Below are positions 1 to 9,688 of a stretch of 33,361 nucleotides of DNA, piece after piece. Within the stretch, counting starts at the first letter, position 1. Every line of letters begins with the position of its first letter. The notes under the pieces are model-generated. The model did no database searches. It had not been told where the DNA came from and was given only the letters and a program-made list of their open reading frames with translations. The position numbers and the translations under genes were made by a program. This DNA comes from Bacteroidales bacterium (lineage in GTDB: Bacteria > Bacteroidota > Bacteroidia > Bacteroidales > WCHB1-69): positions 1-33,361 of the forward strand of contig JAITTF010000212.1 in the NCBI GenBank assembly GCA_031287215.1, written 5' to 3'.

Positions 1-561
1 GATCCAAGAACAGGCAATCCTTCTGTTTTAAATGCTCAAAACAACTATATTCCTGAGTTTGCTATTTCTCAAGTGTCTTTAACAGAGCGTTTTAATCCAC
101 TTATTGGTGTCGATATGACCCTTAAGAATAGCCTCTTGCTGAAAGTAGAGTATCGAAAAGGAAGAAATCTATCACTCAGTTTTACCAATAACCAAATTAC
201 GGAAGTCCTCTCTAACGAGTTTGTTTTTTCTACGGGTTATCGTTTTAAAGACATTAAAATTGGGGTAGTTTTCTCCGGTATGAAACGTGAGATAGTCAGC
301 GATTTGAATATTACTGCCGGTTTTGGATTAAAAGACAACCGAACCACTATTCGTAAAATAGAAGAAAATAATACTCAAGTCTCCTCAGGGACACTTGCGA
401 TGACCATTAATGTAGCCGCTGAATATCAGATTAGTAGTATGGTAGGATTGCGGATTTTCTATGATCAGACGATCAACCGTCCCCATACAAGTGGTGCTAA
501 TCAATTTCCTAATACCAGCATAGATGCCGGCTTAGCAATACGATTAATGTTGTCGCAATAA
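1..561 (+). CDS. sprA: C-terminal part of T9SS translocon/gliding protein SprA (Sov), truncated by window start
   Basis: Frame open from base 1 (DPRTGNPSVLNAQNNYIPEFAISQVSLTERFNPLIGVDMTLKNSLLLKVEYRKGRNLSLSFTNNQITE...) to TAA at 559-561. Matches the remembered pattern of the SprA/Sov C-terminal region. The listed start at 73 is an internal GTG. Confidence 0.8.
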   Translation, partial: DPRTGNPSVLNAQNNYIPEFAISQVSLTERFNPLIGVDMTLKNSLLLKVEYRKGRNLSLSFTNNQITEVLSNEFVFSTGYRFKDIKIGVVFSGMKREIVSDLNITAGFGLKDNRTTIRKIEENNTQVSSGTLAMTINVAAEYQISSMVGLRIFYDQTINRPHTSGANQFPNTSIDAGLAIRLMLSQ

Positions 562-569
562 AATAATTA

Positions 570-1982
570 TTAATATCTTTCTAATAACGCTACATTTTCT
601 ACATGCTGGGTATGTGGAAACATGTCTACCGGCTGAATGCGAGTTACTTTGTAATATTCTGAAAGTAAAGTAATGTCTCGGGCTTGTGTTGCAGGATTAC
701 AACTTACATACACGATCTTTTCGGGAGCAATTTCTATCAGTTGCTCAATTACGCGTGGGTGCATGCCTGCACGTGGCGGGTCAGTGATGATGATATTGGG
801 GGTGCCCACTTTCTTGACAAATGAAGGGGTGAGTACATTGACCATATCACCGGCAAAGAAGGAGGTGTTGTCAATTTTATTGAATGCCGCATTTTCTTTA
901 GCATCTTTAATAGCCATCTCAACGTATTCTATACCTATTACTTTCTTGGCAGAACGGGCAATGAAATTAGCAATAGTCCCGGTGCCGGTATAAAGGTCAT
1001 AAACTACATCTTCACTGCCAATTTGAGCAAAATCTTTAACTGTAAGGTATAGATTATAAGCCTGTTTGCTATTTGTTTGATAAAAAGAAACCGCCCGAAT
1101 TTTAAATTGTAAATCCTCCATCTGCTCCATAATAAAGGGAACTCCTTTAAAAAGATGCATTTTTTGGTCTAAGAAATTATCATTCAATTTTTCATTAATA
1201 ACGTACTGTAGCGAAGTAATTTCAGGGAAAGTAGTTTCCAAATAGCGCATTACATTTTCAATAGCATCACTTTTTTCTCCAAAAACGACTACTACCATCA
1301 AATCGCCGGGAGTGCTGTTTCTAATCATCAGATTCCGCATAAAACCGGTATGTTCTCTTGGATTGTAAAAAGATAATCCTGTTTGAATACAAAACTGTTT
1401 TAATCCGTTGCGGATCGCATTGGTATTATCACTTTGTAAATGACATTGATGAATATCTAAAACCTTATCAAATTTTCCCGGTATATGAAACCCAATTCCT
1501 CGTGTTTCGAGTTCTCCAAACTGTTGTGCTTTCATATCCTCATCATCTAACCATCGCTTGTCGGTAAAAGTATATTCCATCTTATTGCGGTAGCAGGTCT
1601 GCTCTTGCGATGCTATGGTAGGCATTACAGGAGGAAATTCAAATTTGCCAAGATGATTAAAATTATCTTCTACCTGTTTTTGTTTGTAATAGAGTTGTTG
1701 TTCATACTCCATTACTTGCCATTTACAGCCACCACAAAGCCCAAAATGTTCACAAATGGGCGTGATACGATGAGGTGACGGTTTTACGATTCTGACAATG
1801 ACGCCCTCCGCATAGTTGCGTCTTTTTTTCAAGACCTTCACATCTATCACATCGCCGGGTACCGCATAAGGTACAAAAACTGCTAATCCGTCATGTTTTC
1901 CTACCGCTTTACCTTCCGAACCGGCGTCAATAATCTCTAATCCTTCGATGATATAATATTTATCTTTCGTGTTATTTCTCAT
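570..1982 (-). CDS. rlmD: 23S rRNA (uracil-C5)-methyltransferase, RlmD/RumA family
   Basis: N-terminal TRAM-like domain, Fe-S cysteine pattern CEHFGLCGGCKWQ, SAM motif DLYTGTGTIANF, catalytic ITDPPRAGMHP and VYVSCNPATQARD. Confidence 0.88.
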   Translation of the reverse strand: MRNNTKDKYYIIEGLEIIDAGSEGKAVGKHDGLAVFVPYAVPGDVIDVKVLKKRRNYAEGVIVRIVKPSPHRITPICEHFGLCGGCKWQVMEYEQQLYYKQKQVEDNFNHLGKFEFPPVMPTIASQEQTCYRNKMEYTFTDKRWLDDEDMKAQQFGELETRGIGFHIPGKFDKVLDIHQCHLQSDNTNAIRNGLKQFCIQTGLSFYNPREHTGFMRNLMIRNSTPGDLMVVVVFGEKSDAIENVMRYLETTFPEITSLQYVINEKLNDNFLDQKMHLFKGVPFIMEQMEDLQFKIRAVSFYQTNSKQAYNLYLTVKDFAQIGSEDVVYDLYTGTGTIANFIARSAKKVIGIEYVEMAIKDAKENAAFNKIDNTSFFAGDMVNVLTPSFVKKVGTPNIIITDPPRAGMHPRVIEQLIEIAPEKIVYVSCNPATQARDITLLSEYYKVTRIQPVDMFPHTQHVENVALLERY

Positions 1983-1999
1983 AATTTATTAATTTATTT

Positions 2000-2575
2000 T
2001 TATTTGTAAAAACCCATCTCGTTGATATATCGTTCGATTTTTGGCAACAACATATACTTGACGCTTTTTTTATTTTTAATACTATCTCTGATTTGTGTAG
2101 AAGAAAGTTCTATTTTAGGGGCATCTATTTTGATAATAGAATGATGTTTGTCAAATTTTTCGCTATTATAACCTACTCTTGGATAGGTATAAATTTGATA
2201 ATGTTCTAAAATAAATTCCCAATTTTTCCATTTTTCTATATTTTCTAAATTATCTTCTCCCATGATGAGTGCAAATTGATATTGAGGATATTTTTCTTGT
2301 AGAAAAGCAAGTGTATTGACCGTGTAAGAAGGGTAGGGGAGTTTAAATTCAATGTCGCAAGAGCGGAAACGGAGATCGTCTTCAAGTGCTAAGTTGACCA
2401 TATAAAGTCTTTGTAACTCATTTAATAATAGTTTTTTGTTTTTTAATGGGTTAGAAGGGGTAACAACAAACCAAATTTCATTTAAATCGCTGTTTTCCTT
2501 GATATATTCGGAAATAATTAAATGACCAATATGAAGGGGATTAAAGGTTCCGAAAAAGAGTCCGATTTTTTTCAT
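2000..2575 (-). CDS. nadD: Nicotinate-nucleotide adenylyltransferase
   Basis: GLFFGTFNPLHIGHL nucleotidyltransferase motif and C-terminal SSTQIRDSIKNKKSVKYMLLPKIERYI. Start chosen at MKKIGLFFG; the ORF extends to 2587. Confidence 0.9.
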   Translation of the reverse strand: MKKIGLFFGTFNPLHIGHLIISEYIKENSDLNEIWFVVTPSNPLKNKKLLLNELQRLYMVNLALEDDLRFRSCDIEFKLPYPSYTVNTLAFLQEKYPQYQFALIMGEDNLENIEKWKNWEFILEHYQIYTYPRVGYNSEKFDKHHSIIKIDAPKIELSSTQIRDSIKNKKSVKYMLLPKIERYINEMGFYK

Positions 2576-2620
2576 TAGAAATTCCAAACTGTTGTGAGCG
2601 AAATAAACATTATACGTTTG

Positions 2621-3397
2621 TTAATGAGGAAGTTTAGTGAAAATATTCCAAGCATTTTGAGTGGTAATATTCATGACCTCTTCAGAAGATGTTTCAAAAA
2701 TTTCGGCAATTTTATCCGCAATAAGCGGAATATAGGAACTTTCATTAGTGGTGCCTCTGTGTGGAACAGGTGCTAAAAACGGAGCATCCGTTTCAAGAGT
2801 GAGATATTGAAGCCCAATTTCTTTGATGATGGATTGTAATTTATTGTTTTTAAAAGTAATAATACCTCCAATGCCTAACAAAAAACCGTGATTGATAGCC
2901 CATTTAGCCTCTTCAATACCTCCCGAAAAGCAGTGCAAAATGCCTGTAATACCCTCTTTGACATACTTTTTAAGAATATCAATAGTCTCAGCATAAGCAT
3001 CTCTCACATGTAGTGAAAGAGGCAAATGATACTCTTTTGCCCATTCCAATTGACGGGTAAAAGCGATTTTCTGTTCTTCTAAGGTTCCCTTATCCCAATA
3101 TAGGTCAATACCGCACTCCCCAATGCCGACAACTCTACTATCCTTGAGAAACGGCTCAAGAGTTGTAAGTTCTTGAATATAATTCTGTTTGACCTCAGTC
3201 GGATGAAGACCAATCAGAGGAAATAGGTTCTCCGGAAACAGGTCCGTAGCTTCAAAAATCTCTGAAACATTGGCTACCGTAACACAGGGTAAAATAATCT
3301 GCGATACATTGCAGTCCATTGCCCGTTTTATGGCGTCAGAAAAATCATCAGGGTAATATTCACGATAAAAATGTGAGTGAGTATCAATATAATGCAT
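2621..3397 (-). CDS. TatD family metal-dependent hydrolase
   Basis: DTHSHF, GIGECGIDLYWD, LSLHVRDAYAET, HCFSGG and LETDAPFLAPVPHRG motifs. Confidence 0.9.
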   Translation of the reverse strand: MHYIDTHSHFYREYYPDDFSDAIKRAMDCNVSQIILPCVTVANVSEIFEATDLFPENLFPLIGLHPTEVKQNYIQELTTLEPFLKDSRVVGIGECGIDLYWDKGTLEEQKIAFTRQLEWAKEYHLPLSLHVRDAYAETIDILKKYVKEGITGILHCFSGGIEEAKWAINHGFLLGIGGIITFKNNKLQSIIKEIGLQYLTLETDAPFLAPVPHRGTTNESSYIPLIADKIAEIFETSSEEVMNITTQNAWNIFTKLPH

Positions 3398-3410
3398 AAT
3401 TTATTTTAAG

Positions 3411-3446
3411 ACGACAAAGGTACAATTTTTTTTGTACTTTTGTCGT
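3411..3446. promoter_or_regulatory. Palindromic divergent promoter region with two back-to-back Bacteroidota -7 boxes
   Basis: ACGACAAAGGTACAA-TTTTTT-TTGTACTTTTGTCGT: 15-bp arms, 14/15 complementary, 6-nt spacer. Contains TACTTTTG (plus, 3435-3442) and TACCTTTG (minus, 3415-3422), both fitting TAnnTTTG. Confidence 0.55.
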
Positions 3447-3480
3447 TTGAAATTATAACTAAAACTAAAAATCTAAAAAA

Positions 3481-4368
3481 ATGAATTTGATTCTTACCTA
3501 TATCAATTGGACTGTTGATCCAGTGATTTTTTCAATTGGTTCTTTTTCTGTGAGATGGTACGGATTTTTGCTGGCTTTGGGCTTTTTTCTTGCTTATTTG
3601 ACTCTTCAAAAAGTGTTTAAATTTGAAAACTTATCTCAGCAATTGACCGATAAGTTGGCGATTTGGACGGTGATCTGGACATTAGTAGGTCTTAGGTTAG
3701 GTCATTTTCTGTTCTATGAACCGGAATTTTTCATCAAGGCTCCTTTAGAGGTCTTTTTTCCCATTGATAGTCACTGGAATTTTGTGGGCTTTCAGGGATT
3801 AGCAAGCCATGGAGGGGTATTAGCCATTATTCTGTTTATTATCTATTTTGCATGGAAACATAAGATGAATTTTTTGTGGCTTATTGACCGCCTTGCTGTT
3901 GTCGTCATGATTGCAGCTGCCTTCGTTAGGATTGGCAATCTGATGAATCATGAGATCGTAGGCAGTATTACTACTTCCGCATTAGCCTTTAATTTTACTA
4001 AAGGAGGACCCGGAGTAGCCGGCACATTGCGACATCCGGCACAACTCTATGAAGCTATCGTCTATTTTATCACCTATTTTAGCCTTGTGTTCTATTATTT
4101 TAAAATTGCTAAGGGGAATGTCCCCCCCGGACGTGTTGTGGGAAGCCTGCTGATAGTCGTTTTTACTTCTCGTTTTATTATCGAATTTTTTAAAGAAGTA
4201 CAGGTTACTAAAGAGACCGGCATGACCCTTGATATAGGTCAATGGTTGAGTATTCCTTTTGTAGTGTTAGGAATTGCCTGCCTGATTTATTCTATTATTC
4301 ATAAAAATAATATTCCACATTATATAGAAAAACCAGTAAAAAAAAATAATAACAATAAAAAAAATTAA
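3481..4368 (+). CDS. lgt: Prolipoprotein diacylglyceryl transferase
   Basis: Multipass protein with SVRWYGFLLALGF, GLASHGG, RIGNLMNHEIVG and RHPAQLYEA motifs. Confidence 0.93.
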   Translation: MNLILTYINWTVDPVIFSIGSFSVRWYGFLLALGFFLAYLTLQKVFKFENLSQQLTDKLAIWTVIWTLVGLRLGHFLFYEPEFFIKAPLEVFFPIDSHWNFVGFQGLASHGGVLAIILFIIYFAWKHKMNFLWLIDRLAVVVMIAAAFVRIGNLMNHEIVGSITTSALAFNFTKGGPGVAGTLRHPAQLYEAIVYFITYFSLVFYYFKIAKGNVPPGRVVGSLLIVVFTSRFIIEFFKEVQVTKETGMTLDIGQWLSIPFVVLGIACLIYSIIHKNNIPHYIEKPVKKNNNNKKN

Positions 4369-4372
4369 TATA

Positions 4373-6889
4373 ATGAAAAGATCGGTCATTTTTTCTATTA
4401 TTTTCTTGTTAATTACAGGAATAGCTTTTGGACAAACAGATATTGATGCTAAAAAGAAGAAAAAAGGAGCAACTACAGAAGTAGTAAAAAAGAAAGATAC
4501 GGACAAAACGTCTAAAGTAAAACCTTATAAAGAGGTCATCACTAAAGATGCTAAAACAAGAGTCGGTCTTTTTACAGTTCATAAAGTAAAAGAAAATTAT
4601 TTCTTTGAAATACCGGATTCCTTGTTAGGAAGAGACATCTTGACCGTGGGACGTATTGCTAAAGCAACCTCCAATTCGCCAATGCAGTATGCCGGAGACC
4701 ATATCAATAAAAATGTAATTCGTTTTGAAAAAGGACCTAACGACAAACTTTTTGTTAAAAGTATCTCTTATTCAGAGCGTTCTGAAGATACTGCCGGCAT
4801 GTTCCTTTCCGTACTCAACTCTAATCTACAACCCATTGTAGGGACTTTTGACATCGTAGCCTACTATAAAGCCGATTCAAACTCCAAATCCAAAAATTTG
4901 GTAGTAGATATTACCGATTTTTTTGGAAGCGACAATACCATTCTTTTTTTTAATAAATACTACAAAAAAAGGTATGATTTGGGAGGTCTTATTAAGGAGT
5001 CAAGTTACATTGATACAATAAAATCTTTTTCAACTAACATAGAAATCAGAACTGTAAAGACTTACAACCAAGTTTCTTCAGACCCTACGAGAATTGCCGG
5101 AGAACCTATTACTTACGAACTCAATTGCTCGATGTTGTTACTCCCCAAAGAGCCGATGAAACCACGTTATGTTGATCCAAGAGTGGGCTATTTTACCGTT
5201 AGTTATACCGATTTTGATGCCAATCCACAAGGTATCGAACGCCGTTCACTCATTACTCGTTGGCGTTTAGAGCCTAAAGATGAGGATATTGAAAAATACA
5301 AAAGAGGCGAATTGGTAGAACCCAAAAAACCTATTATCTATTACATTGACCCCTCAACCCCCAAAAAATGGGTTTCCTATCTAAAACAGGGTGTAGATGA
5401 TTGGCAAGTAGCTTTTGAACAAGCCGGCTTTAAGAATGCTATCTATGCTTTAGAAGCGCCGGAAGACTCTACTTGGAGCCTTGAAGATGCGCGCCATTCG
5501 GCAATAGTGTATAAACCCTCTTCGATACCTAATGCCAGTGGTCCTCACGTAAATGACCCCAGAAGCGGCGAAATTCTGGAAAGCCATATCAATTGGTATC
5601 ACAACGTGATGTTATTACTTAAAAATTGGTACTTTATTCAAGCCAGTCCCATAGACCCGCGTGCTCAAACCTTAAATTTTGATGATGAATTGATGGGGCA
5701 ACTCATCCGTTTTGTCTCTTCTCATGAGGTAGGACACACTTTAGGATTACGTCATAATTGGGGCTCCTCTGCGACTGTTTCAACCGAAAATCTACGCAAT
5801 AAAGCATGGGTAGAAGCTAATGGGCATACTCCTTCGATTATGGATTACGCCCGCTTTAACTATGTGGCTCAGCCGGAAGACAATATTTCTCAAGCAGGTA
5901 TTTTCCCCAGAATTGGCATCTATGACAAATGGGCTATTCAATGGGGCTACCAATGGTTGCCTCAATATAGTACTCCGGAAGAGGAATCAGCTGCTCTTAA
6001 TCAACAGGTTATTGATCAATTAAATCAAGATATTAGATACTCCTTCGGCACAGAATCAGACCCCGATGACCCCAGAAATCAAAATGAAGATTTGGGAGAT
6101 GATGCCGTTAAATCAAGTACTTATGGAATCAAAAACCTTCAACGTATTCTCCCTAATATTCTTACTTGGACGAAAGAAGCTAATAAAGATTACGATAAAG
6201 CCGAAGAGATGTACGATGAGGTAGTCGGACAATACAGCCGCTATATGGGACATGTAGCTAAAAATATTGCCGGTATTTATACTACCCTTAAAAAAGTGGA
6301 ACAAGAGGGTCCCGTTGTAGCATTTGTTCCTAAAAACCGCCAAAAAGAGGCGATGCAATTTCTTGCCGAACAGCTCTTTATTACCCCTGAATGGTTGATT
6401 AGTAAAGATTTATTCCAATTAGCCGGTGTTAATCCTGTCTATTCTATTGGGAGAGTTCAAAAAACCATTCTGAATAGACTACTCAATAGTTATACTTTCG
6501 ATAAATTGCTCTATCAAGAATCCATTGAACCTGCTGATTTTTACTCCGTTTTGGAGATGCTGGATGATTGTAAAAAAGCGGTTTGGACGGAATTGTCTTC
6601 AGGAAAAACGATAGATATTTATCGTAGAAATTTACAATCTAACTATATTGATGCTTTAGGACAAGTCATTACTCCTAAAGGGACTCCCTATCGTTATGGA
6701 TATTCCGGTAATTTGCACATTCTTTTGATTAATGATGCTACTGCGATAGCTCGTGGTCATTTGATGGCTCTACGTACCGATATTAATCGCGTTATAGCCT
6801 CTGCTAAAGGCGTAAGTAAATTTCATCTGCAAGATATGCTCGCAAGGATAGATTCTATTTTGGATGCTCAAAAGAATAACAAAAGATAG
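4373..6889 (+). CDS. Secreted zinc-dependent metalloprotease (DUF5117/DUF5118-type, metzincin-like)
   Basis: Signal peptide (MKRSVIFSIIFLLITGIAFGQ) and HEVGHTLGLRHNW zinc motif at about 5723. Overall layout as in Bacteroidota DUF5117 proteins. Starts 4 nt after lgt. Confidence 0.82.
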   Translation: MKRSVIFSIIFLLITGIAFGQTDIDAKKKKKGATTEVVKKKDTDKTSKVKPYKEVITKDAKTRVGLFTVHKVKENYFFEIPDSLLGRDILTVGRIAKATSNSPMQYAGDHINKNVIRFEKGPNDKLFVKSISYSERSEDTAGMFLSVLNSNLQPIVGTFDIVAYYKADSNSKSKNLVVDITDFFGSDNTILFFNKYYKKRYDLGGLIKESSYIDTIKSFSTNIEIRTVKTYNQVSSDPTRIAGEPITYELNCSMLLLPKEPMKPRYVDPRVGYFTVSYTDFDANPQGIERRSLITRWRLEPKDEDIEKYKRGELVEPKKPIIYYIDPSTPKKWVSYLKQGVDDWQVAFEQAGFKNAIYALEAPEDSTWSLEDARHSAIVYKPSSIPNASGPHVNDPRSGEILESHINWYHNVMLLLKNWYFIQASPIDPRAQTLNFDDELMGQLIRFVSSHEVGHTLGLRHNWGSSATVSTENLRNKAWVEANGHTPSIMDYARFNYVAQPEDNISQAGIFPRIGIYDKWAIQWGYQWLPQYSTPEEESAALNQQVIDQLNQDIRYSFGTESDPDDPRNQNEDLGDDAVKSSTYGIKNLQRILPNILTWTKEANKDYDKAEEMYDEVVGQYSRYMGHVAKNIAGIYTTLKKVEQEGPVVAFVPKNRQKEAMQFLAEQLFITPEWLISKDLFQLAGVNPVYSIGRVQKTILNRLLNSYTFDKLLYQESIEPADFYSVLEMLDDCKKAVWTELSSGKTIDIYRRNLQSNYIDALGQVITPKGTPYRYGYSGNLHILLINDATAIARGHLMALRTDINRVIASAKGVSKFHLQDMLARIDSILDAQKNNKR

Positions 6890-6945
6890 CTCTTTTTGAG
6901 TTATTTACCTGTGTTTATTTTCGGGAATTGTGCTTGGATACAAAC

Positions 6946-6978
6946 AAAAAGCAGAAATTTTTTCGATTTCTGCTTTTT
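6946..6978. terminator. Bidirectional intrinsic terminator between convergent genes
   Basis: AAAAAGCAGAAAT-TTTTTCG-ATTTCTGCTTTTT: 13-bp perfect stem, 7-nt loop, T-run on both strands. Lies between the metalloprotease gene and the gldJ-like gene. Confidence 0.8.
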
Positions 6979-6999
6979 TCTATCAAAAACTAAATTAAT

Positions 7000-8478
7000 T
7001 TATTTCTTTTTCTTCACTGGAGAACCAAGATGCGACATTGCACAACGGAATCCAAGATAATCTGTCGATTCGTCTTCATCTAAGAATCTTCTTGTAGCTG
7101 GTGCTGACCAATAATAGATATCTTTCCATGAACCTCCTTTATACACTCTTGAATGGTCGCTGACCAAAGAAAAGACCATACTTGTTTTTCTATACATATT
7201 GTCAGAAGTAACAGAGGTAGGATCATCATAGGAGTCATAATCCAATAGGGAAGCATAATCACCATCTAAATAGTTTTTGTTATCTGCTTGGCGGTAGTTA
7301 CGTCTTCTGTCGTTTTTAAAGTCAGAAACCGGAACCATAGGTACACGACCAATGCTATCTCTCTCTGCTACCGTACCATCTTCCAAAAGCTGTTTAGTCA
7401 TATAATAGTTACCCCTATAAGGATTTAATTCACTAACATCATCATGTGAACTTTGACGATAAACATCAAGTACCCATTCAGAAACATTACCTGCCATATT
7501 GTAGAGACCGTAGTCATTGGGCCAATAAGACATCACAGGAGCGGTAGGTACTGCAGCATCATTCAAAGCGCCTGCTTGTCCCATATAATCACCTCTACCT
7601 CTACGGTTGTTGGTAATCATGTTGCCGTAATATTTACGGGATTCACTTCTCACATATTGTCCGTTCCAAGGATATACTCTACGTTCGACCACACGTTCAT
7701 TCATAGAATTGCCGATCAAACCTAAGGCAGCATATTCCCATTCTGCTTCTGTAGGGAGGCGATAATCGGGAAGAAGGATACCATCTTCCAGTTTTACATT
7801 ACGATAATCTCCGGTAGAAATATATTGTAAACGCTTGTCACTGGATGCTTCATAATCTTCATAAGTAAGATATGCTTCCGTATTGAAATAACCTTCTACT
7901 GTGGGGTTTTGGTTCCAATTAGCGTAACCTTCATCCACTAAAATCTTCTCATTTGAGCGGTCGGTACGCCATGAAGCATAGTTAGTAGCTTGTAACCAGC
8001 TAATACCTACTACGGGAAAATCTCTATATCCCGGATATCTATAGTAATATTTTACCAAATCTTCATCATAGCCCAATTTTTCGCGCCATACATTTTCATC
8101 CGGTAAAGCATTATCATACACTACTTTCATATCTGCATTTACAAATACGATTTCCAACCAACGAACATAGTCTTGCCAGTCTTGGTTGCTAATTTCTGTT
8201 TCGTCCATATAAAAAGAGTTTACAGTAACTCTGCGTGGGATAGCATCCCAATCTTTCATGACATCTTCTTCCATATTTCCCATAATGAAAGTACCACCTT
8301 CAATGAATACCAGTCCGGGACCGGTTTCTTGTTCAACAAAAGGATAGCGTTCGAATCCACCATTTTCTGCGTCATTATATTTCCAACCTGTTTTATCTGA
8401 ATATTCTTTACAGGAAGTGAAGGTGAGCATCAAAGCCAACAGGGACAAAAATCCGATTTTTATTAAGTTATTTCTCAT
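7000..8478 (-). CDS. gldJ: GldJ-like gliding/T9SS lipoprotein (SUMF1/FGE-sulfatase fold)
   Basis: Lipobox LMLTFTSC. 'TGWKYNDAENGGF...QETGPGLVFIEGGTFIMGN...VTVNSFYMDETEISNQDW', 'LPTEAEWEYAA' and 'NMAGNVSEW' are typical of GldJ/GldK. Adjacent to porU/porV, as in Flavobacterium. Start chosen at MRNNLIK. Confidence 0.78.
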   Translation of the reverse strand: MRNNLIKIGFLSLLALMLTFTSCKEYSDKTGWKYNDAENGGFERYPFVEQETGPGLVFIEGGTFIMGNMEEDVMKDWDAIPRRVTVNSFYMDETEISNQDWQDYVRWLEIVFVNADMKVVYDNALPDENVWREKLGYDEDLVKYYYRYPGYRDFPVVGISWLQATNYASWRTDRSNEKILVDEGYANWNQNPTVEGYFNTEAYLTYEDYEASSDKRLQYISTGDYRNVKLEDGILLPDYRLPTEAEWEYAALGLIGNSMNERVVERRVYPWNGQYVRSESRKYYGNMITNNRRGRGDYMGQAGALNDAAVPTAPVMSYWPNDYGLYNMAGNVSEWVLDVYRQSSHDDVSELNPYRGNYYMTKQLLEDGTVAERDSIGRVPMVPVSDFKNDRRRNYRQADNKNYLDGDYASLLDYDSYDDPTSVTSDNMYRKTSMVFSLVSDHSRVYKGGSWKDIYYWSAPATRRFLDEDESTDYLGFRCAMSHLGSPVKKKK

Positions 8479-8548
8479 GTTTAATGATATAAAATACAAT
8501 TGGTTAAACGTATATAATCGATTAATTATTATCTTTATTATTTATTTT

Positions 8549-9550
8549 TTAGAATGAAGGGCATTTTAGGTTCTTAATTCTCTTGATTTTTTCGGGACAT
8601 GGCAGTAAGAATTGTACGGATGCCTCATGAGCACCACCACTGATATTTGCTAATTTACCCAAAGAAATATCGTAAGAGTATGCAACTCTGATAAAGTCAT
8701 ACTGTAAACCTACCATCACGATTACGGCATCCATAGGATCTCCTTTAACAAAATTATTTCTCAACCAAACACCGACTGTAAATGGGTAAAAATTGAGATA
8801 AAATCCCGTATTAAGGTAGTATGCTGAAGATTGCATTTGGTAGATAATATTGGGACTGATAGAAATATCTCCAAAGGAACGTTCCTTTTTGCTTTTACGT
8901 TTGAGGTCTATATAAGCACCAAAATGTCCCGTCCATCTTACCGGTAATCTGGTAACAACCTCATTTACAAATCCCTCATTAGGATTAGTAATATGGTGAG
9001 CAGCAAAACCAAAATAGATATGCTCCGAATAACCGACTAAACCGGCACCTAAATCAAAGATATTAGAGCTTAATTTTTCGGGAGTTTTTTCGTTGGTCAT
9101 AAATACCCCACCGTATCTTGGGTCTATTTGGTCAGGGAAAATTAATTTATCCCATGCCAATGATTTTTGTTGCCATCCTGCTTGCAGCGCGAGACGCATT
9201 TCAAATTTTGAAGACATTTTAATACGAAAAGAGTACATAAAATGTGCCGAATAGGTATTGATAGTCCCCTGTCCGGCTCTATCTCCAAAGAACAAAACGC
9301 CAATACCGCCGTTTAAAACATCAAAATGTTGGTCATAAGAGGCTGAATAGGTCATATAGGTACCTGGTAATGAGGGCCATTGGTCTCTAAAATTCAAAGC
9401 TATTCTTGGACAGACATTAGTCCCGGCAAATGCAGGATTAAGGTAGATTGGATTAGCAAAAAATTGAGAAAAATGCGGGTCTTGCGCACTAATTTTACCT
9501 CCGAAAAGAAGTAATATTGATAACAACAAAATGGATACTTGTCTTTGCAT
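8549..9550 (-). CDS. PorP/SprF family T9SS membrane protein
   Basis: Signal peptide, then QDPHFSQFFANPIYLNPAFAGTNVCPRIALNFRDQWPSL..., a hallmark of PorP/SprF proteins; beta-barrel-like C-terminus. Confidence 0.88.
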   Translation of the reverse strand: MQRQVSILLLSILLLFGGKISAQDPHFSQFFANPIYLNPAFAGTNVCPRIALNFRDQWPSLPGTYMTYSASYDQHFDVLNGGIGVLFFGDRAGQGTINTYSAHFMYSFRIKMSSKFEMRLALQAGWQQKSLAWDKLIFPDQIDPRYGGVFMTNEKTPEKLSSNIFDLGAGLVGYSEHIYFGFAAHHITNPNEGFVNEVVTRLPVRWTGHFGAYIDLKRKSKKERSFGDISISPNIIYQMQSSAYYLNTGFYLNFYPFTVGVWLRNNFVKGDPMDAVIVMVGLQYDFIRVAYSYDISLGKLANISGGAHEASVQFLLPCPEKIKRIKNLKCPSF

Positions 9551-9688
9551 ATTATTTGTCTTTTATGCTTGCAAAAATAGTCATTTTTTTTTAAATTATT
9601 ATGTAGGATAAAAAAAAATTGTAATTTTGTGCTCTTTTTTACGTTAGTGTTTTAAATTATAAATGTCGTTCCCATTATTATTAAACGT

